A stretch of 64,000 bases of DNA from Hyalangium ruber (GCF_034259325.1 NZ_JAXIVS010000019.1:62001-126000); one strand, 5' to 3'; numbered from the stretch's first letter, positions 8,934 through 18,396 are shown. Notes: a model not told the origin generated them from the sequence alone. Translations and numbers: made by a program.

Positions 8934-11900
8934 GGTTCGAGCAACTCCGAGCGAGCCAGCGCATACGCCGTCCACGCGGCGGGAGACAGCGCGTCATAGG
9001 TCCACTGGTCATATTGGAAGCGGGGTACCCGGCTGCTCGTCAGCTCCGCCCGCAGCACGGCGCCCTCGGGCAGGGTGGCGCGCAGCACCTCCAGCGCTGG
9101 CGCGGGCATGGACACCTGGGTCTGCCCGCCGGGCATCACCACCGTCCAGCGGGGCCCTCCCGTGGGGCCTGTCTCCGAGAGAACCAACCGCCGCACGTCC
9201 GATGGGGCGGCTCCCTCCTCGTGCCAGGCCACCGTGCCCGCGAAGCGCTCGCCTCGCGCCGGCGTGGTGAAGGTGGCCAGGGGCAGCATCGGCCCGAGCG
9301 TCACCCCGGCAGCCAGCGCTCCCGGTTGCCGGTGGTAGAGCAGGCTCTGGGGGTACGCGGTGGTGCCTCGCAGCAGATCGAGGAAGAGGAAGCTCGCGCC
9401 GTCGAGCCTCGGGAAGTGCGGGAAGGACAGGCTCGGGCCGGGGCCTTCAATAGAGGAGACGAGCCGCGTGCCCGCGTTCCAGTTGTGCGGATGGGGAATG
9501 AACCCCTCCGCGCCCAGCTCCAACCATGCATACACCTGGTGCAGCGCGGGAACTCCGCTGACCTCGAGCGGTCCTTCCACGGTGAGCGGCACGGTGACGT
9601 CCAGGTGCATGTCGAGCACCACGTCCTGGCCCTCCGCGACCCGGGTGTTGGAAGCGGCGACACCACGGCGGATGCCGAGCAGGTAGGGCGCGAAGTCCGT
9701 GCCCTTCACCACGCCCAGCATCGCGTACACGGCACGCAGACCCGGCCGGGCATGCACTCGGAAGGAGGCCCCCTCCTGGCGCAGCCTCCATGTGTCAGCG
9801 GTTCGGTCCCCCGCGCTCCCGAACGGCGGCCCACCCGTGGGACTCGCCTGGGCGACGAAGACGCGCGCCTCCAGCGCCTCGTCCGGCATGAGCGGCCTTG
9901 GCGGCTTGAAGCCTCGGATGCGTCCGGTGATGACGGCCGTGGGAGGAACCGGGGGATCGCCTGGATTGGGTTCGCTGCCCACGCGGCGAAGGAAGACGGT
10001 GAGGTTCTCGGCTCGAAGCCCTGTCACCGTCATGGCGTCGTAGCCCTCCTTGAAGGCTGTCACCATCTGCGCGCCCGCGAGTCGGGAGTCCGAGAACGTG
10101 AGCTGCCCCCTCGCGTCCGTCGTTCCCTGGAATGGCGTCGTCGGCTCCAGGCCGAGCACGACGCGCGCGCCAGCCACGGGCCTCCCATATGCACCGAAGG
10201 AGGAGTCCAATACCGTCACGTTGAGCGTGCCGGTGAAGGGGCCTCCGGACAGGCCCCCGGGGCCGCGTGGGTCGAAGAAGGTGAACCCTTCGGGCAGCAC
10301 GGCACGCGCGCTCTCCCTCTCCACGACCACCTCCACCGTTCCTGGCTGGGAGAGTGGCGTGAGGCAGGTGAGCGTGTGGGCATCGAGGATCTGTACGTCT
10401 CGAGCGTGTACACCGCCGAAGGTGACAGAGGTGCCCTCTCCGAAGCCCGCGCCCCACAGCGTCACGCGCGTGCCCCCGGCAATGGCCCCTCGTGCTGGCT
10501 GCACCTGGCCGAGCAGGAGCGGCGCTTCGTATGTGAAGGCCGCGGGCAGGAGCGCCTCATTCTCTGGATCGCCCGCGGCGTGGACTCGAAGGTCGCTCGC
10601 GGGTCCGCTCGCGCCAGCAGGAGTCGTGAAGTGGAGCTGCGTCTCACCGGCGACGGAGACGTTTGCAGCTTCGAGCGCGCCCAGATGCACCACGGCGTCT
10701 GGAGGCAGGCTGGTGCCTTCGAGCAAGCCTTCCGTTCCGCCTCGCACCGGTCCGCGCAGGGGGTTCAGTGACGCCAGGGAGAGACGGAAGGTGTAGCCCT
10801 GGGGAAGGCTCACGCTCTCGGCGCCCTGGGTGACCGTCACGCTGACAACGCGGGGGAGGGCTCCTCGGAGAGGCACGCTCACCACGGCCGTGGTCGAGGT
10901 CACGGCGACAGGGGCTCGGGGCAGCTCTCCTCCAAAGCTCACGGCCAGCCCCGGCGCGTCGAGCCCCTGTCCGGTCAGGGTCACCGTGCCATCCGCCCGT
11001 GCTCCGACGTGGGGAAAGACGCCGTAGAGCGCCAGGGGCCCCGAGTCGTCGGCGTAGGTGAAGCCTCCTCGCGCTGTCCATGCATCCCAGGGCGTGTGTA
11101 CGCGCACGTCCACCGCCCCAAGCCCCGCACCGGGCGGGGTGGTGGCGGTGATGCGCGTGGGGCTCTCCACCGTGAACGTGCTCGCGGAAATGCCTCCGAA
11201 GAGGACTCCCGTGGCGCCCTCGAAGCCGCGCCCGGTGAGGACGACCTGGGTTCCTCCCGCCAGTGGCCCCGTGAGTGGCACGAGGTCCGCGATGCGCACC
11301 TCCTCGGCATAGCGATAAGCCCGGCGCAGGACGCTGCCTTCGCCTCCGCCGTGGACACGCACGTCCACGCGGTCCACCGTCCGGCCCCTGGGCACCACGG
11401 CACGCAGCTCCGTCGAGGAGACACGGGTCACCCCAGGGCTCGCCGCGCCGCCGATGAGTACCTGGGTCGTCTCCGTGAAGCCCGCGCCCGCAAGCGTCAC
11501 CGTGTTGCCTCCCGCCAGGGGACCTACCTCGGGCGTGACAGCGCTCAGGGTGAGCGGCTCGAACCAGGTGAAGCAGCCCTCGCAGACCGCGACGCCTCGC
11601 GGGTTCTCCAACGTGATGCTCGCGGTCCCCACGGGCCCCGGCGGCGCGCGCAGATCGAGCACGGTGTCATCGATGATCTGGAAGCCCTGGACCTGGCTGC
11701 TCCCGAGCTTGAGCACCGTGCGCCTCGCGGCCTCGGTCGTGCTCCCCGCCACGCCTTGCAGGAACCCCCTGCCCCGCAGCGTGAGCCACGTGCCCCCGCT
11801 GTTCTCCCCGCGCACAGGAGATACCTCCAGGAGCGTCGGCGGCGGCAGGGGACCCGCGTCCGGAACGATGCCCGCGTCCGCTGTCCCCGCGTCGTGAAAG

Positions 11901-12010
11901 TCTCCGCTCCCCGCATCCTCCCGCGTGCCACCGTCCACGTCCGGCCGACGCTCCGCTCCGCAGGCGACGAGGAGCAACACCAGGACACTCAGTCGGAGAG
12001 TCTCGATCAT
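8930..12010 (-). CDS. multi-IPT/TIG-domain lipoprotein
   Basis: 1026 residues. The ATG at 12010 overlaps the preceding stop (ATGA) and gives a signal peptide ending LLLVAC (lipobox), then Gly-Ala-Glu and an Asp/Gly-rich linker. At least six IPT/TIG Ig-like domains follow in roughly residues 60-600. They are marked by repeated P-x-x-G-P-x-x-G-G-T and GxGF motifs, for example TPEVGPLAGGNTVTLAGAGF. Next come a carboxypeptidase-regulatory-like beta-sandwich at about 615-700 (RPVAGARVVLGLEP) and a C-terminal region of unknown fold. Long chains of Ig-like domains normally project a protein from the surface. Its partners are the VWA and Cys-rich lipoproteins of the same operon. Confidence 0.87.
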   Translation of the reverse strand: MIETLRLSVLVLLLVACGAERRPDVDGGTREDAGSGDFHDAGTADAGIVPDAGPLPPPTLLEVSPVRGENSGGTWLTLRGRGFLQGVAGSTTEAARRTVLKLGSSQVQGFQIIDDTVLDLRAPPGPVGTASITLENPRGVAVCEGCFTWFEPLTLSAVTPEVGPLAGGNTVTLAGAGFTETTQVLIGGAASPGVTRVSSTELRAVVPRGRTVDRVDVRVHGGGEGSVLRRAYRYAEEVRIADLVPLTGPLAGGTQVVLTGRGFEGATGVLFGGISASTFTVESPTRITATTPPGAGLGAVDVRVHTPWDAWTARGGFTYADDSGPLALYGVFPHVGARADGTVTLTGQGLDAPGLAVSFGGELPRAPVAVTSTTAVVSVPLRGALPRVVSVTVTQGAESVSLPQGYTFRLSLASLNPLRGPVRGGTEGLLEGTSLPPDAVVHLGALEAANVSVAGETQLHFTTPAGASGPASDLRVHAAGDPENEALLPAAFTYEAPLLLGQVQPARGAIAGGTRVTLWGAGFGEGTSVTFGGVHARDVQILDAHTLTCLTPLSQPGTVEVVVERESARAVLPEGFTFFDPRGPGGLSGGPFTGTLNVTVLDSSFGAYGRPVAGARVVLGLEPTTPFQGTTDARGQLTFSDSRLAGAQMVTAFKEGYDAMTVTGLRAENLTVFLRRVGSEPNPGDPPVPPTAVITGRIRGFKPPRPLMPDEALEARVFVAQASPTGGPPFGSAGDRTADTWRLRQEGASFRVHARPGLRAVYAMLGVVKGTDFAPYLLGIRRGVAASNTRVAEGQDVVLDMHLDVTVPLTVEGPLEVSGVPALHQVYAWLELGAEGFIPHPHNWNAGTRLVSSIEGPGPSLSFPHFPRLDGASFLFLDLLRGTTAYPQSLLYHRQPGALAAGVTLGPMLPLATFTTPARGERFAGTVAWHEEGAAPSDVRRLVLSETGPTGGPRWTVVMPGGQTQVSMPAPALEVLRATLPEGAVLRAELTSSRVPRFQYDQWTYDALSPAAWTAYALARSELLEP

Positions 12011-13473
12011 GGGAGCTCCGCCTGGAAGGTGTAGCCGTTCGTCGTGCGTGCATCGTCCCCGACGACACGCGCGGTGAGAGTCCTGCCTCCTACGATCGCC
12101 TCGGGCAAGGAGACGACGGCCCCCGAGGGCTCGTCCGAGCAACCCAGCTCCGTGCTCCCATCGAACAGGCACAGGCGCAGCAGCCCGCTGGCAGCGGTGT
12201 AGTTCGTCAATCGGGCGCGCACGCCACGTCCCTGCGGAATCGACAGAGCGAAGTGGTCCTCGTCCTGCGGGCAGAGGACTCCTTCTGCTTGTGTCCCAAG
12301 CGTGTACGCCGTTGCCGTGCCCGGAGTGTCGTTGGGCTCGTGGAGATCGTCGTCACAGGGCGTCCCGCGCGAGAGGAAGAAGCCAATGTCGTAACGCTGC
12401 GAGGGCGCCGTGGTCCCCACTCGGACGATATAAGTCCCCGAAGCGGCGGCGACGAAGGAGGCCAGCATCCGTCCCGAGGCGCGCACCCTCCCGCTCGCCT
12501 CTGCAATGGTCGTGGAGAAGGAGGACTCGGCGAAGGGGTCCGCCTCGACATTCACTCCGAGTTGGTCGCCTCGTTGCAGCGCGAGCGCGAAGTGATCCGA
12601 ATCTCCCGCGCACAGGGTCAGGTCGAGGTAGCGACTGGCGCTGACTGGGAAGGCTGCGGCAGGTGAATCGTTGGGCTCCAGGGTGTCCGGTTGGCAGGCC
12701 CGAGGCACGCACGTACCGGTGCCCACCTCGCAGCGCAGGTGAGCGGCACAGCCTTCGTCCGAGGTGCAGGGTGGAGGGCGCTCCAAGCACGCTCCCGTGG
12801 GCACGTGACACGCCAGTGGCAGGAGACAGTCCCGGTCGGAGTAACAGCGCGGAGCAAGGGCGCACCGGCCCGCTGCGTCACAGACCAGCCCCGGACCACA
12901 CTCGCGGCTCTCGACACATTGGACGCAGCGGCTGTCGGCACAGCGCTCGTTGGGAGCACAAACCGTGGAGGCGGTGGCCTCGGTACATCGTGGGACGCAG
13001 GCATGCAGCCCGGTGTTGCAAAGCTCCTCCGCGCCGCAATCCGCATCCTCCAGGCAGCCGAGGTCCTCCTCGCAGACGAGGTTCGCACGGTGGCAACGCT
13101 GCCCGGTGGGGCACTCGTCGCGTGTCCCTGAAGGACAGAGGGTGACGGCGGTGCGAGGCTGGCACAACCCCTGGTGGCACCACGCACCTGCGGGGCACTC
13201 CGCGTTGAGGGCGCATTCCGCGCCCCAGCCTGGACGTGGGGTGCAGACTCGCGCGTCGGCCGCACAGACTTCCTTCAGGCGGCACTGCCCGTCGGACCCG
13301 CACGCCGCGCAGAACCCTTCCGGGGAACAGATCTGGCCTCCGGGGCAGTCCTCTCGGTGTTCGCAGGCGGGAGTGCTCACCCCCTCATCGGGACGCGTCA
13401 CCGGCTCCGAGTCCGAACAGGCCACCAGCAGGAGCACCGCCAGCAACAGGAGTCCTCTGCCTCCAGGACTCAC
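12007..13473 (-). CDS. Cys-rich lipoprotein with two PPC domains
   Basis: 488 residues from the GTG at 13473 (GTGA overlap with the previous stop). The signal peptide ends LLLVAC (lipobox), then Ser-Asp. Residues ~35-270 are tandem Cys-rich units (C-x-x-D-x-D-C-x-x-G type). Two bacterial pre-peptidase C-terminal (PPC) beta-sandwich domains follow, starting at LEPNDSPAAAF and HEPNDTPGTATAY, each with a D-x-D-x-F core (DSDHFAL, DEDHFAL). PPC domains usually accompany secreted proteases, but no protease domain is present here. It is probably a binding or structural surface protein. Confidence 0.86.
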   Translation of the reverse strand: MSPGGRGLLLLAVLLLVACSDSEPVTRPDEGVSTPACEHREDCPGGQICSPEGFCAACGSDGQCRLKEVCAADARVCTPRPGWGAECALNAECPAGAWCHQGLCQPRTAVTLCPSGTRDECPTGQRCHRANLVCEEDLGCLEDADCGAEELCNTGLHACVPRCTEATASTVCAPNERCADSRCVQCVESRECGPGLVCDAAGRCALAPRCYSDRDCLLPLACHVPTGACLERPPPCTSDEGCAAHLRCEVGTGTCVPRACQPDTLEPNDSPAAAFPVSASRYLDLTLCAGDSDHFALALQRGDQLGVNVEADPFAESSFSTTIAEASGRVRASGRMLASFVAAASGTYIVRVGTTAPSQRYDIGFFLSRGTPCDDDLHEPNDTPGTATAYTLGTQAEGVLCPQDEDHFALSIPQGRGVRARLTNYTAASGLLRLCLFDGSTELGCSDEPSGAVVSLPEAIVGGRTLTARVVGDDARTTNGYTFQAELP

Positions 13474-14894
13474 GGGGCCTCCGTGATGACACCACCGGGC
13501 CAGCCCACGTCCGCCACGTTCCACGTCTCGCCCTGTCGCGACAGCGTCCTCCGGAGCTCTCCCTTCACCACGCCCCGCTCGTACACCCGCACCGTCACCG
13601 TGCTCCGCGGATCCACCGCTCCGTTCGCCCGCGAGAACACCACCGCCACCCGGTAACTCCCCGCCACCGGCTCACCGTAACCGAACACCTCCGGCCCATA
13701 TCCGGTCAGCGCATCGCGCAGCAGCTCCGGATCATCCCTCTCAACTCCCGGCTCGCCCCAATCCGGGCGCGGGTTCGCATAGTGGCAGTCGTCCGGAATG
13801 CTCCCGGGCGCCGCTCCTGGCACGCGCAGCACGTGGAGATCCATGTCCGTAACCGCGTTGTCCCAGAACATCTCCACGAGGAGCTGTTGCGCGGGGGCCG
13901 CCACCACCCGCCCTCGGCCGGGAACGAGGCTCCGTGCTCCCGCCGCGTCCGTGACCTCCAGCTCCACGCCGTACTCCCCGGGGACCGCTGCGTCCAACCG
14001 CAACACCGTGCGCGCGGCCTCCGGCGCCACGAGCATTCCCTGCGCTCCCACCGGCCGCGAGCGCAATACCCAGCGATAGGACAGCGGCGCGTCGCCATCC
14101 GGATCCTCCGAGCCCGTTCCGTCGAGCACCACTTCGCCTCCGGGTACACTCACCTCCACGGGGGCGACCACCGCCACGGGCGCTCGGTTCACCTCACCTC
14201 GCAGCGCCACCGTGGCCTCTCTCCGGCCAGGGTCCGTGCTCCGCAGGCGCACCGCTCCCCGTGCCGCTGGCTCGGCGCCCAGCGGTACCGCGTAGCGCAC
14301 GGTGAGCTGGATTTCCCCTCCCACGTCCACCACCGCAGGCGTTCGCACCGAGCCCACGAAGCCGAACGCCGCGCTCGTGTCCTCCGTGAGCTGGAGGTCC
14401 TCCAGCACGAGATCCGCCGTGCCTAGCGCGCGCACTGAGAACGAGCGCGTCACGGACTGCCCCTCCGGGACACGGCCGAAGTCGAGCACCGCTGGCTCCA
14501 GCTCCAACGCTGCCGCCGTGCGTCCCTCTCCCACGAGCGCCACGTCGACGGTGCCACGCTCCATATCGTCCGTCTCCACCCGCAGCGTGGCTTGGTAGCG
14601 CTCCTCCCCCGGTGGCACGAAGGCAACCTGAATGGCCGCCGCTCCTGCCGCGTCCACGCCCTCCGGTGCCGACAGCACGCGGAACGGTGCGCCCTCCTCC
14701 TGAATGCGCACGCCCAGCACCCGTAGACCCGCTCGGCCCGCGTTGATCAGCGGTACTTCCCCGGTGGCCTCTCGCAGGACGGGTACGGCACCCAGCTCCA
14801 GCGTCCCCGGAGGTGCCACCAGCCGTGGACGCACCTGGCGGGCCACGTCATCGCCACACGCGACGCACAGCAACACCAGCACCAGCGCCCTCAC
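13470..14894 (-). CDS. ASH/PKD/YfaP-like lipoprotein
   Basis: 474 residues from the GTG at 14894 (GTGA overlap). The lipoprotein signal is VRALVLVLLCVAC, then Gly-Asp-Asp. Two ASH (choice-of-anchor-D) type beta-sandwiches occupy about residues 25-245, recognisable by LELGAVPVL and LDFGRVPEGQSVTRSF. A PKD-like domain follows (VVLDGTGSEDPDGDAPLSYR). The C-terminal ~150 residues resemble the YfaP/DUF2135 family (FWDNAVTDMDLHVL). All are extracellular protein-protein or carbohydrate interaction folds. It lies directly downstream of the VWA lipoprotein gene in the operon. Confidence 0.85.
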   Translation of the reverse strand: MRALVLVLLCVACGDDVARQVRPRLVAPPGTLELGAVPVLREATGEVPLINAGRAGLRVLGVRIQEEGAPFRVLSAPEGVDAAGAAAIQVAFVPPGEERYQATLRVETDDMERGTVDVALVGEGRTAAALELEPAVLDFGRVPEGQSVTRSFSVRALGTADLVLEDLQLTEDTSAAFGFVGSVRTPAVVDVGGEIQLTVRYAVPLGAEPAARGAVRLRSTDPGRREATVALRGEVNRAPVAVVAPVEVSVPGGEVVLDGTGSEDPDGDAPLSYRWVLRSRPVGAQGMLVAPEAARTVLRLDAAVPGEYGVELEVTDAAGARSLVPGRGRVVAAPAQQLLVEMFWDNAVTDMDLHVLRVPGAAPGSIPDDCHYANPRPDWGEPGVERDDPELLRDALTGYGPEVFGYGEPVAGSYRVAVVFSRANGAVDPRSTVTVRVYERGVVKGELRRTLSRQGETWNVADVGWPGGVITEAP

Positions 14895-16018
14895 GGTGTG
14901 CCCTCCTCGAAGTAGCGCACCTCCAGGCGAGCCCCCAGTCCCGGCACCGAGCGGCCCGCGAAGAAGAGGGCGCCACGCTCCGGCTCGTAGCGCCAGCCCT
15001 CCGCTCCGCCCTGTCGGGGCGTACACACCACTTCCAAAGCCTCGACAGGTTGTCCCTCGCACGCCGCCCGGTCCACCGCCGCACACGCCTCCACCGCCTC
15101 CGCCGTCACGCCGCACGGGTAGTTGACGCGCACGGAGAGCGTCTCCGGGTCCGGCGCGTGCGCGAGCACGAACGTCCGCCGCAGCCCCACCGCACTCGTG
15201 GCCAACGCGCGCAGCGTGTCGGCGAACTCCGCATCGCAGATGCTCCCCACCTCTCCGCCCGTCAGCCGCGCCAGCTCCTGGTAGCGCTGGCTTGGCGTCG
15301 CCCCACAATCATTGGCTGGCACGTCTCCGATGATGGCGGAGGCCACCACCGTGCCGTCATTGCCAATCCCCTGCGCCTGCTCGAAGGCCCGCCAGTACGC
15401 CCGCAGCTCCTGGGGCGAGCGGTCCTCCTCATCGGTGACGAAGACGAGGTACAGGAACGCCCCGGGTCGCAGGAACGCCACCGGGTGGCGCCCGGCACAG
15501 TCCTCTCGGCACCTCTCCGTCTCGCAGCCGGCCTCGCACGCGGCGAGCGCCTCCCGCTGAGGTGCTCCTTCCTCCGCCTGTCGCTCCAGCACGAGCCGCG
15601 CCGCCTCCAGGCCCGCCTCGTACGCGCTGCCCGAGGTGCCTACCCGCACGTTCCGCGCGAAGGCCTCCGCGAGGTCCGGCGTGTCGGGCGTCAACAGCGC
15701 GGGCGCGCCCACCAGCTCCCCGGGCCGGGCGAAGATGTCCGTGGTGGTGACGGCGAGGCGGAAGTCGAGCCGACCCTGGCGGAACAGGGTGATGAACGCC
15801 TCGAAGTTGCGCGCGAGGTTCTCCTGGCGAGGCGCCATGGAGCCCGAGTTGTCCACCACCCACAGCACATCCACCTTCGAGGCGGAGCGCTGGGCATAGG
15901 TCTCCACGTGCAGCCCCGGCGGGAGCGCGGGCACGAGGCGCTCGTCCCGACAGGCGGTCCCCAGGAGCACCCAAAGGGCCGCGATGGCCCAGCGGCGCCC
16001 TCGCTCCACGCCCCTCAC
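14891..16018 (-). CDS. von Willebrand factor A domain lipoprotein
   Basis: 375 residues from the GTG at 16018, overlapping the previous stop as GTGA. The signal peptide ends VLLGTAC (lipobox), then Arg-Asp-Glu. The VWA domain starts near residue 50 with an intact MIDAS motif (VLWVVDNSGSM, i.e. DxSGS), and the later part includes TDEEDRSPQEL. VWA domains bind partners through a divalent metal. In this operon the natural candidates are the neighbouring Ig-like and Cys-rich lipoproteins. Several Cys pairs (CEAGCETERCREDCAG) suggest disulfides, consistent with an extracytoplasmic location. Confidence 0.88.
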   Translation of the reverse strand: MRGVERGRRWAIAALWVLLGTACRDERLVPALPPGLHVETYAQRSASKVDVLWVVDNSGSMAPRQENLARNFEAFITLFRQGRLDFRLAVTTTDIFARPGELVGAPALLTPDTPDLAEAFARNVRVGTSGSAYEAGLEAARLVLERQAEEGAPQREALAACEAGCETERCREDCAGRHPVAFLRPGAFLYLVFVTDEEDRSPQELRAYWRAFEQAQGIGNDGTVVASAIIGDVPANDCGATPSQRYQELARLTGGEVGSICDAEFADTLRALATSAVGLRRTFVLAHAPDPETLSVRVNYPCGVTAEAVEACAAVDRAACEGQPVEALEVVCTPRQGGAEGWRYEPERGALFFAGRSVPGLGARLEVRYFEEGTP

Positions 16019-16680
16019 GCCGCGCCCGGGCGCTTCGAGTCCAGCCACTCCGCGAGGCGATCGGGCTCGGGCACATCCTTGAGAGACAGTGTCCGCTCCT
16101 CATTCTTGGCCCGGTAGCGCACCTCCACGGTGCCCACGCCTCGCCGACGCTGGGCACGAGAGACATGGACCTCCGCGTCCACCACGTCCGCGTAGCGCAC
16201 CCGTCCCTCGGGCACATCCTTGTCATCCACCTCGATGCCGGTCTCGCCAAAGCGCCACCGCGCGCCTCCGCGCCAGACCGCGAAGAACTGAATCGCCATG
16301 AACACCATGAGCAGGAGGAGGAGGATGACCAGTCCCGAGCCCTGCCTGCTCCACGCCAGCGAGCCCAGCAGCGTCAGCACCACCAGCACCGGCAAGGACT
16401 CTCGCGCCTGGCGACGCAGGAGCACCGGCGAGCGGACCACGAAGGGAGGCTCCAGCGCCTCCGGCAGTCGGGGCACCCGCCCTCCGGCGCGCCCCTGCCT
16501 CAGGCCCTCCAGCTCGCCGCGCAGGCGCTCCCGCTCGGTCTGGAGTCGCTCGAGCTTCGCGCGGAGCTCGGCGTTCTCCGTCGGCAATGGCTCCAACGCC
16601 CGCTGCTCGCTCCGCAGCGACTCCCGCACCTCCTCCACCGCCTGCCCCACCGAGGGATCGACATAGCGCTCAGTCGACAC
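16015..16680 (-). CDS. coiled-coil, two-TM membrane protein with PH-like domain (paralogue 2)
   Basis: 221 residues from the GTG at 16680, overlapping the previous gene by 11 bp. Residues ~10-60 form a Leu/Glu/Arg-rich coiled coil. Two hydrophobic segments lie near 90-130 (LPVLVVLTLLGSLAW and LVILLLLLMVFMAIQFF). The remainder is a beta-rich domain resembling bacterial PH-like (bPH2) domains, ending in RLAEWL. It shares this order with the preceding gene, so the pair arose by tandem duplication. Function is unknown. It may be an inner-membrane partner of the lipoproteins encoded downstream. Confidence 0.8.
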   Translation of the reverse strand: MSTERYVDPSVGQAVEEVRESLRSEQRALEPLPTENAELRAKLERLQTERERLRGELEGLRQGRAGGRVPRLPEALEPPFVVRSPVLLRRQARESLPVLVVLTLLGSLAWSRQGSGLVILLLLLMVFMAIQFFAVWRGGARWRFGETGIEVDDKDVPEGRVRYADVVDAEVHVSRAQRRRGVGTVEVRYRAKNEERTLSLKDVPEPDRLAEWLDSKRPGAA

Positions 16681-17410
16681 GCTTCGTCTCCTTCGCTCCA
16701 CGGACCTGGTCTCGCAGCCACTCGGCCAGGCGCTCCGGGTCATCCAACATGTCGATGTCCACGGACCGGTTCGGGTAGCTCTCCGCCTTGCCGATGGAGG
16801 TGGGCGCGGCGGGCGTCCAGAGGATCCGCACGGAGCCGAAGCCGAAGAGGCCCTGGAGCATCCCTTGCTTCACCTCGACCTTGTGGAGCTCCCGGTAGAA
16901 AACCTTGCCGTGCGTGCTGTCCTTGCCCACGGGCGCGAAGCCCTCCTCATCGAAGCTCCAGGCGGGCCCTTCCTCATCGTCCTCGGGCCCCTGAAGGACG
17001 AACGCCAGCACCAGGCACAGCAGCAAGAGGCCTACCGCCAGCGCGCTGCGCTCCGGCGAATCGACGCTCGCGCCCGCGAAGTACATGAACGAGGCCAGCG
17101 TCGGCAGCACCAGCTTCAACGCGAAGCGCGTCCGCCCGTAAGCGGTCCTCCGCGAGGGCGCCACGCGGAAGGGCAGCACCAGTTGTTCCGGAAGGGAGGA
17201 GGCGGGCCGCTCGGCCTCCTCTCGCGCCACCGCCAGCGTGCGGCGCAGCCAGCGCACCTCCCGCTCCAGCGTGGCCACCCGCGCGGCCAACTCGGCGTTC
17301 TCGCCAGGCAGGGCCTCCCGCTGGCGACGGGCCTCGCGCAGCTCCTGCTGGAGCCGCTCCAGCTCATCACGCTGCGAGCGACTTGGATCCGGCCGGGTCA
17401 GGGTGTCCAC
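16670..17410 (-). CDS. coiled-coil, two-TM membrane protein with PH-like domain (paralogue 1, operon head)
   Basis: 246 residues, GTG start at 17410. It has an N-terminal coiled coil (residues ~12-65), two hydrophobic segments (~100-145: LKLVLPTLASFMYFAG and ALAVGLLLLCLVLAFVL), then a beta-rich PH-like domain with WSFDEEGF and a terminal RLAEWL. This is the same architecture as the next gene. It is the first gene of a seven-gene run with no intergenic space, so the operon promoter should lie in 17411-17469 or inside the upstream gene. No enzymatic motif is seen. Confidence 0.8.
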   Translation of the reverse strand: MDTLTRPDPSRSQRDELERLQQELREARRQREALPGENAELAARVATLEREVRWLRRTLAVAREEAERPASSLPEQLVLPFRVAPSRRTAYGRTRFALKLVLPTLASFMYFAGASVDSPERSALAVGLLLLCLVLAFVLQGPEDDEEGPAWSFDEEGFAPVGKDSTHGKVFYRELHKVEVKQGMLQGLFGFGSVRILWTPAAPTSIGKAESYPNRSVDIDMLDDPERLAEWLRDQVRGAKETKRVD

Positions 17411-17469
17411 GGGCCCAGGCTAACAAAGCGCCCGGGCGCCGCTCCACCGCCCTGCCCCGCGGTACGACG

Positions 17470-18396
17470 CTACTTCTTCCCCGGAGCCGGGGCGGGCGCG
17501 GGAGCCGCCGGGCTCTTCGCCGAGGCGGACAAGCCCTTGTAGACCATCTCCAGGTACTGCTCTTCCTTGATGAAGGCGTTGCTCCAGCTCTTGTACTTCT
17601 CGCCAAGGCTCTGGGCCTTCACCTGCTCGAGCGTCTTGCCCGCGGCCAGGCTCGCGCGCACCATCGCCGTGCTCTCCTTCAGCATGGCCACCATGCGCTC
17701 CATGTCCTCCTTCTTCGCCAGCGGCCCGTGCCCCGGGATGATCTTCACGTCCGGCGGCAGCGTCTGGAGGATCTTCTCCAGGTTGCGCACGTAGCCCTCC
17801 ACCGTGCCCCCGTTCTCCATGTCGAAGAAGGGGAACGAATCCACGATGAACTGGTCACCCGTGTGCATCACGTTGGAGCTGGTGAAGTACACCACCGTGT
17901 CGCCGTCCGTGTGCCCCGCCGGGAAGTGCGTCAGCCGGATCTCCTCCCCGTTGAAGAAGATGGACATCTGGTTGTCGTAGGTGATGACCGGCAGGCCCTC
18001 CTTCGGCAGCGGCGCCACCGGCTGCCCGAAGATCTTCTGCTCGGCCGACAGGCGCGTGCGCACCGCGTCGTGCGCCACGATGAGCCCCTCCTTGCCGAAG
18101 ACGGGGTTGCCGCCCGTGTGGTCGAAGTGCCAGTGCGTGTTGAGCACGTACTGGATCTTCTTCTTGCTCAGCTTGTCGATGGCCTTGTTGATCTTCGGGG
18201 CCAGCGGGGCGAATTGATCATCCACCACCAGCACCCCGTCCGGCCCCGCCGACACGGCGATGTTGCCACCCGCTCCCACGAGCAGGTGGACATTGCCGGC
18301 GACGGGGGTCGCCGTCACCTGGACCTTCGAGAAATCCATGTCCTGGGCGAGCGCCAGGGTGGGAGACAGGGCAAGAGCGGTCAGGAGAGCCTTCAT
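17470..18396 (-). CDS. exported metallo-beta-lactamase-fold hydrolase
   Basis: 308 residues with a signal peptide (MKALLTALALSPTLALAQD) and a complete MBL metal site: THWHFDHTGGN (HxHxDH, near residue 107), FPAGHTDGD, HTGDQF and IPGHG. It belongs to the periplasmic MBL group related to B3-like and quinoprotein-relay hydrolases. The substrate cannot be told. Antibiotic hydrolysis is possible but not implied. The C-terminus is an Ala/Pro-rich tail. It is separated by 59 bp from the lipoprotein operon and may share its transcription. Confidence 0.88.
   Translation of the reverse strand: MKALLTALALSPTLALAQDMDFSKVQVTATPVAGNVHLLVGAGGNIAVSAGPDGVLVVDDQFAPLAPKINKAIDKLSKKKIQYVLNTHWHFDHTGGNPVFGKEGLIVAHDAVRTRLSAEQKIFGQPVAPLPKEGLPVITYDNQMSIFFNGEEIRLTHFPAGHTDGDTVVYFTSSNVMHTGDQFIVDSFPFFDMENGGTVEGYVRNLEKILQTLPPDVKIIPGHGPLAKKEDMERMVAMLKESTAMVRASLAAGKTLEQVKAQSLGEKYKSWSNAFIKEEQYLEMVYKGLSASAKSPAAPAPAPAPGKK

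Noticed and set aside
7961-10771. Long antisense open frames across the lipoprotein operon
   Set aside because: They are Arg/Ser/Pro-rich shadows. The sense frames show signal peptides, lipoboxes and recognised domains with tight overlaps.
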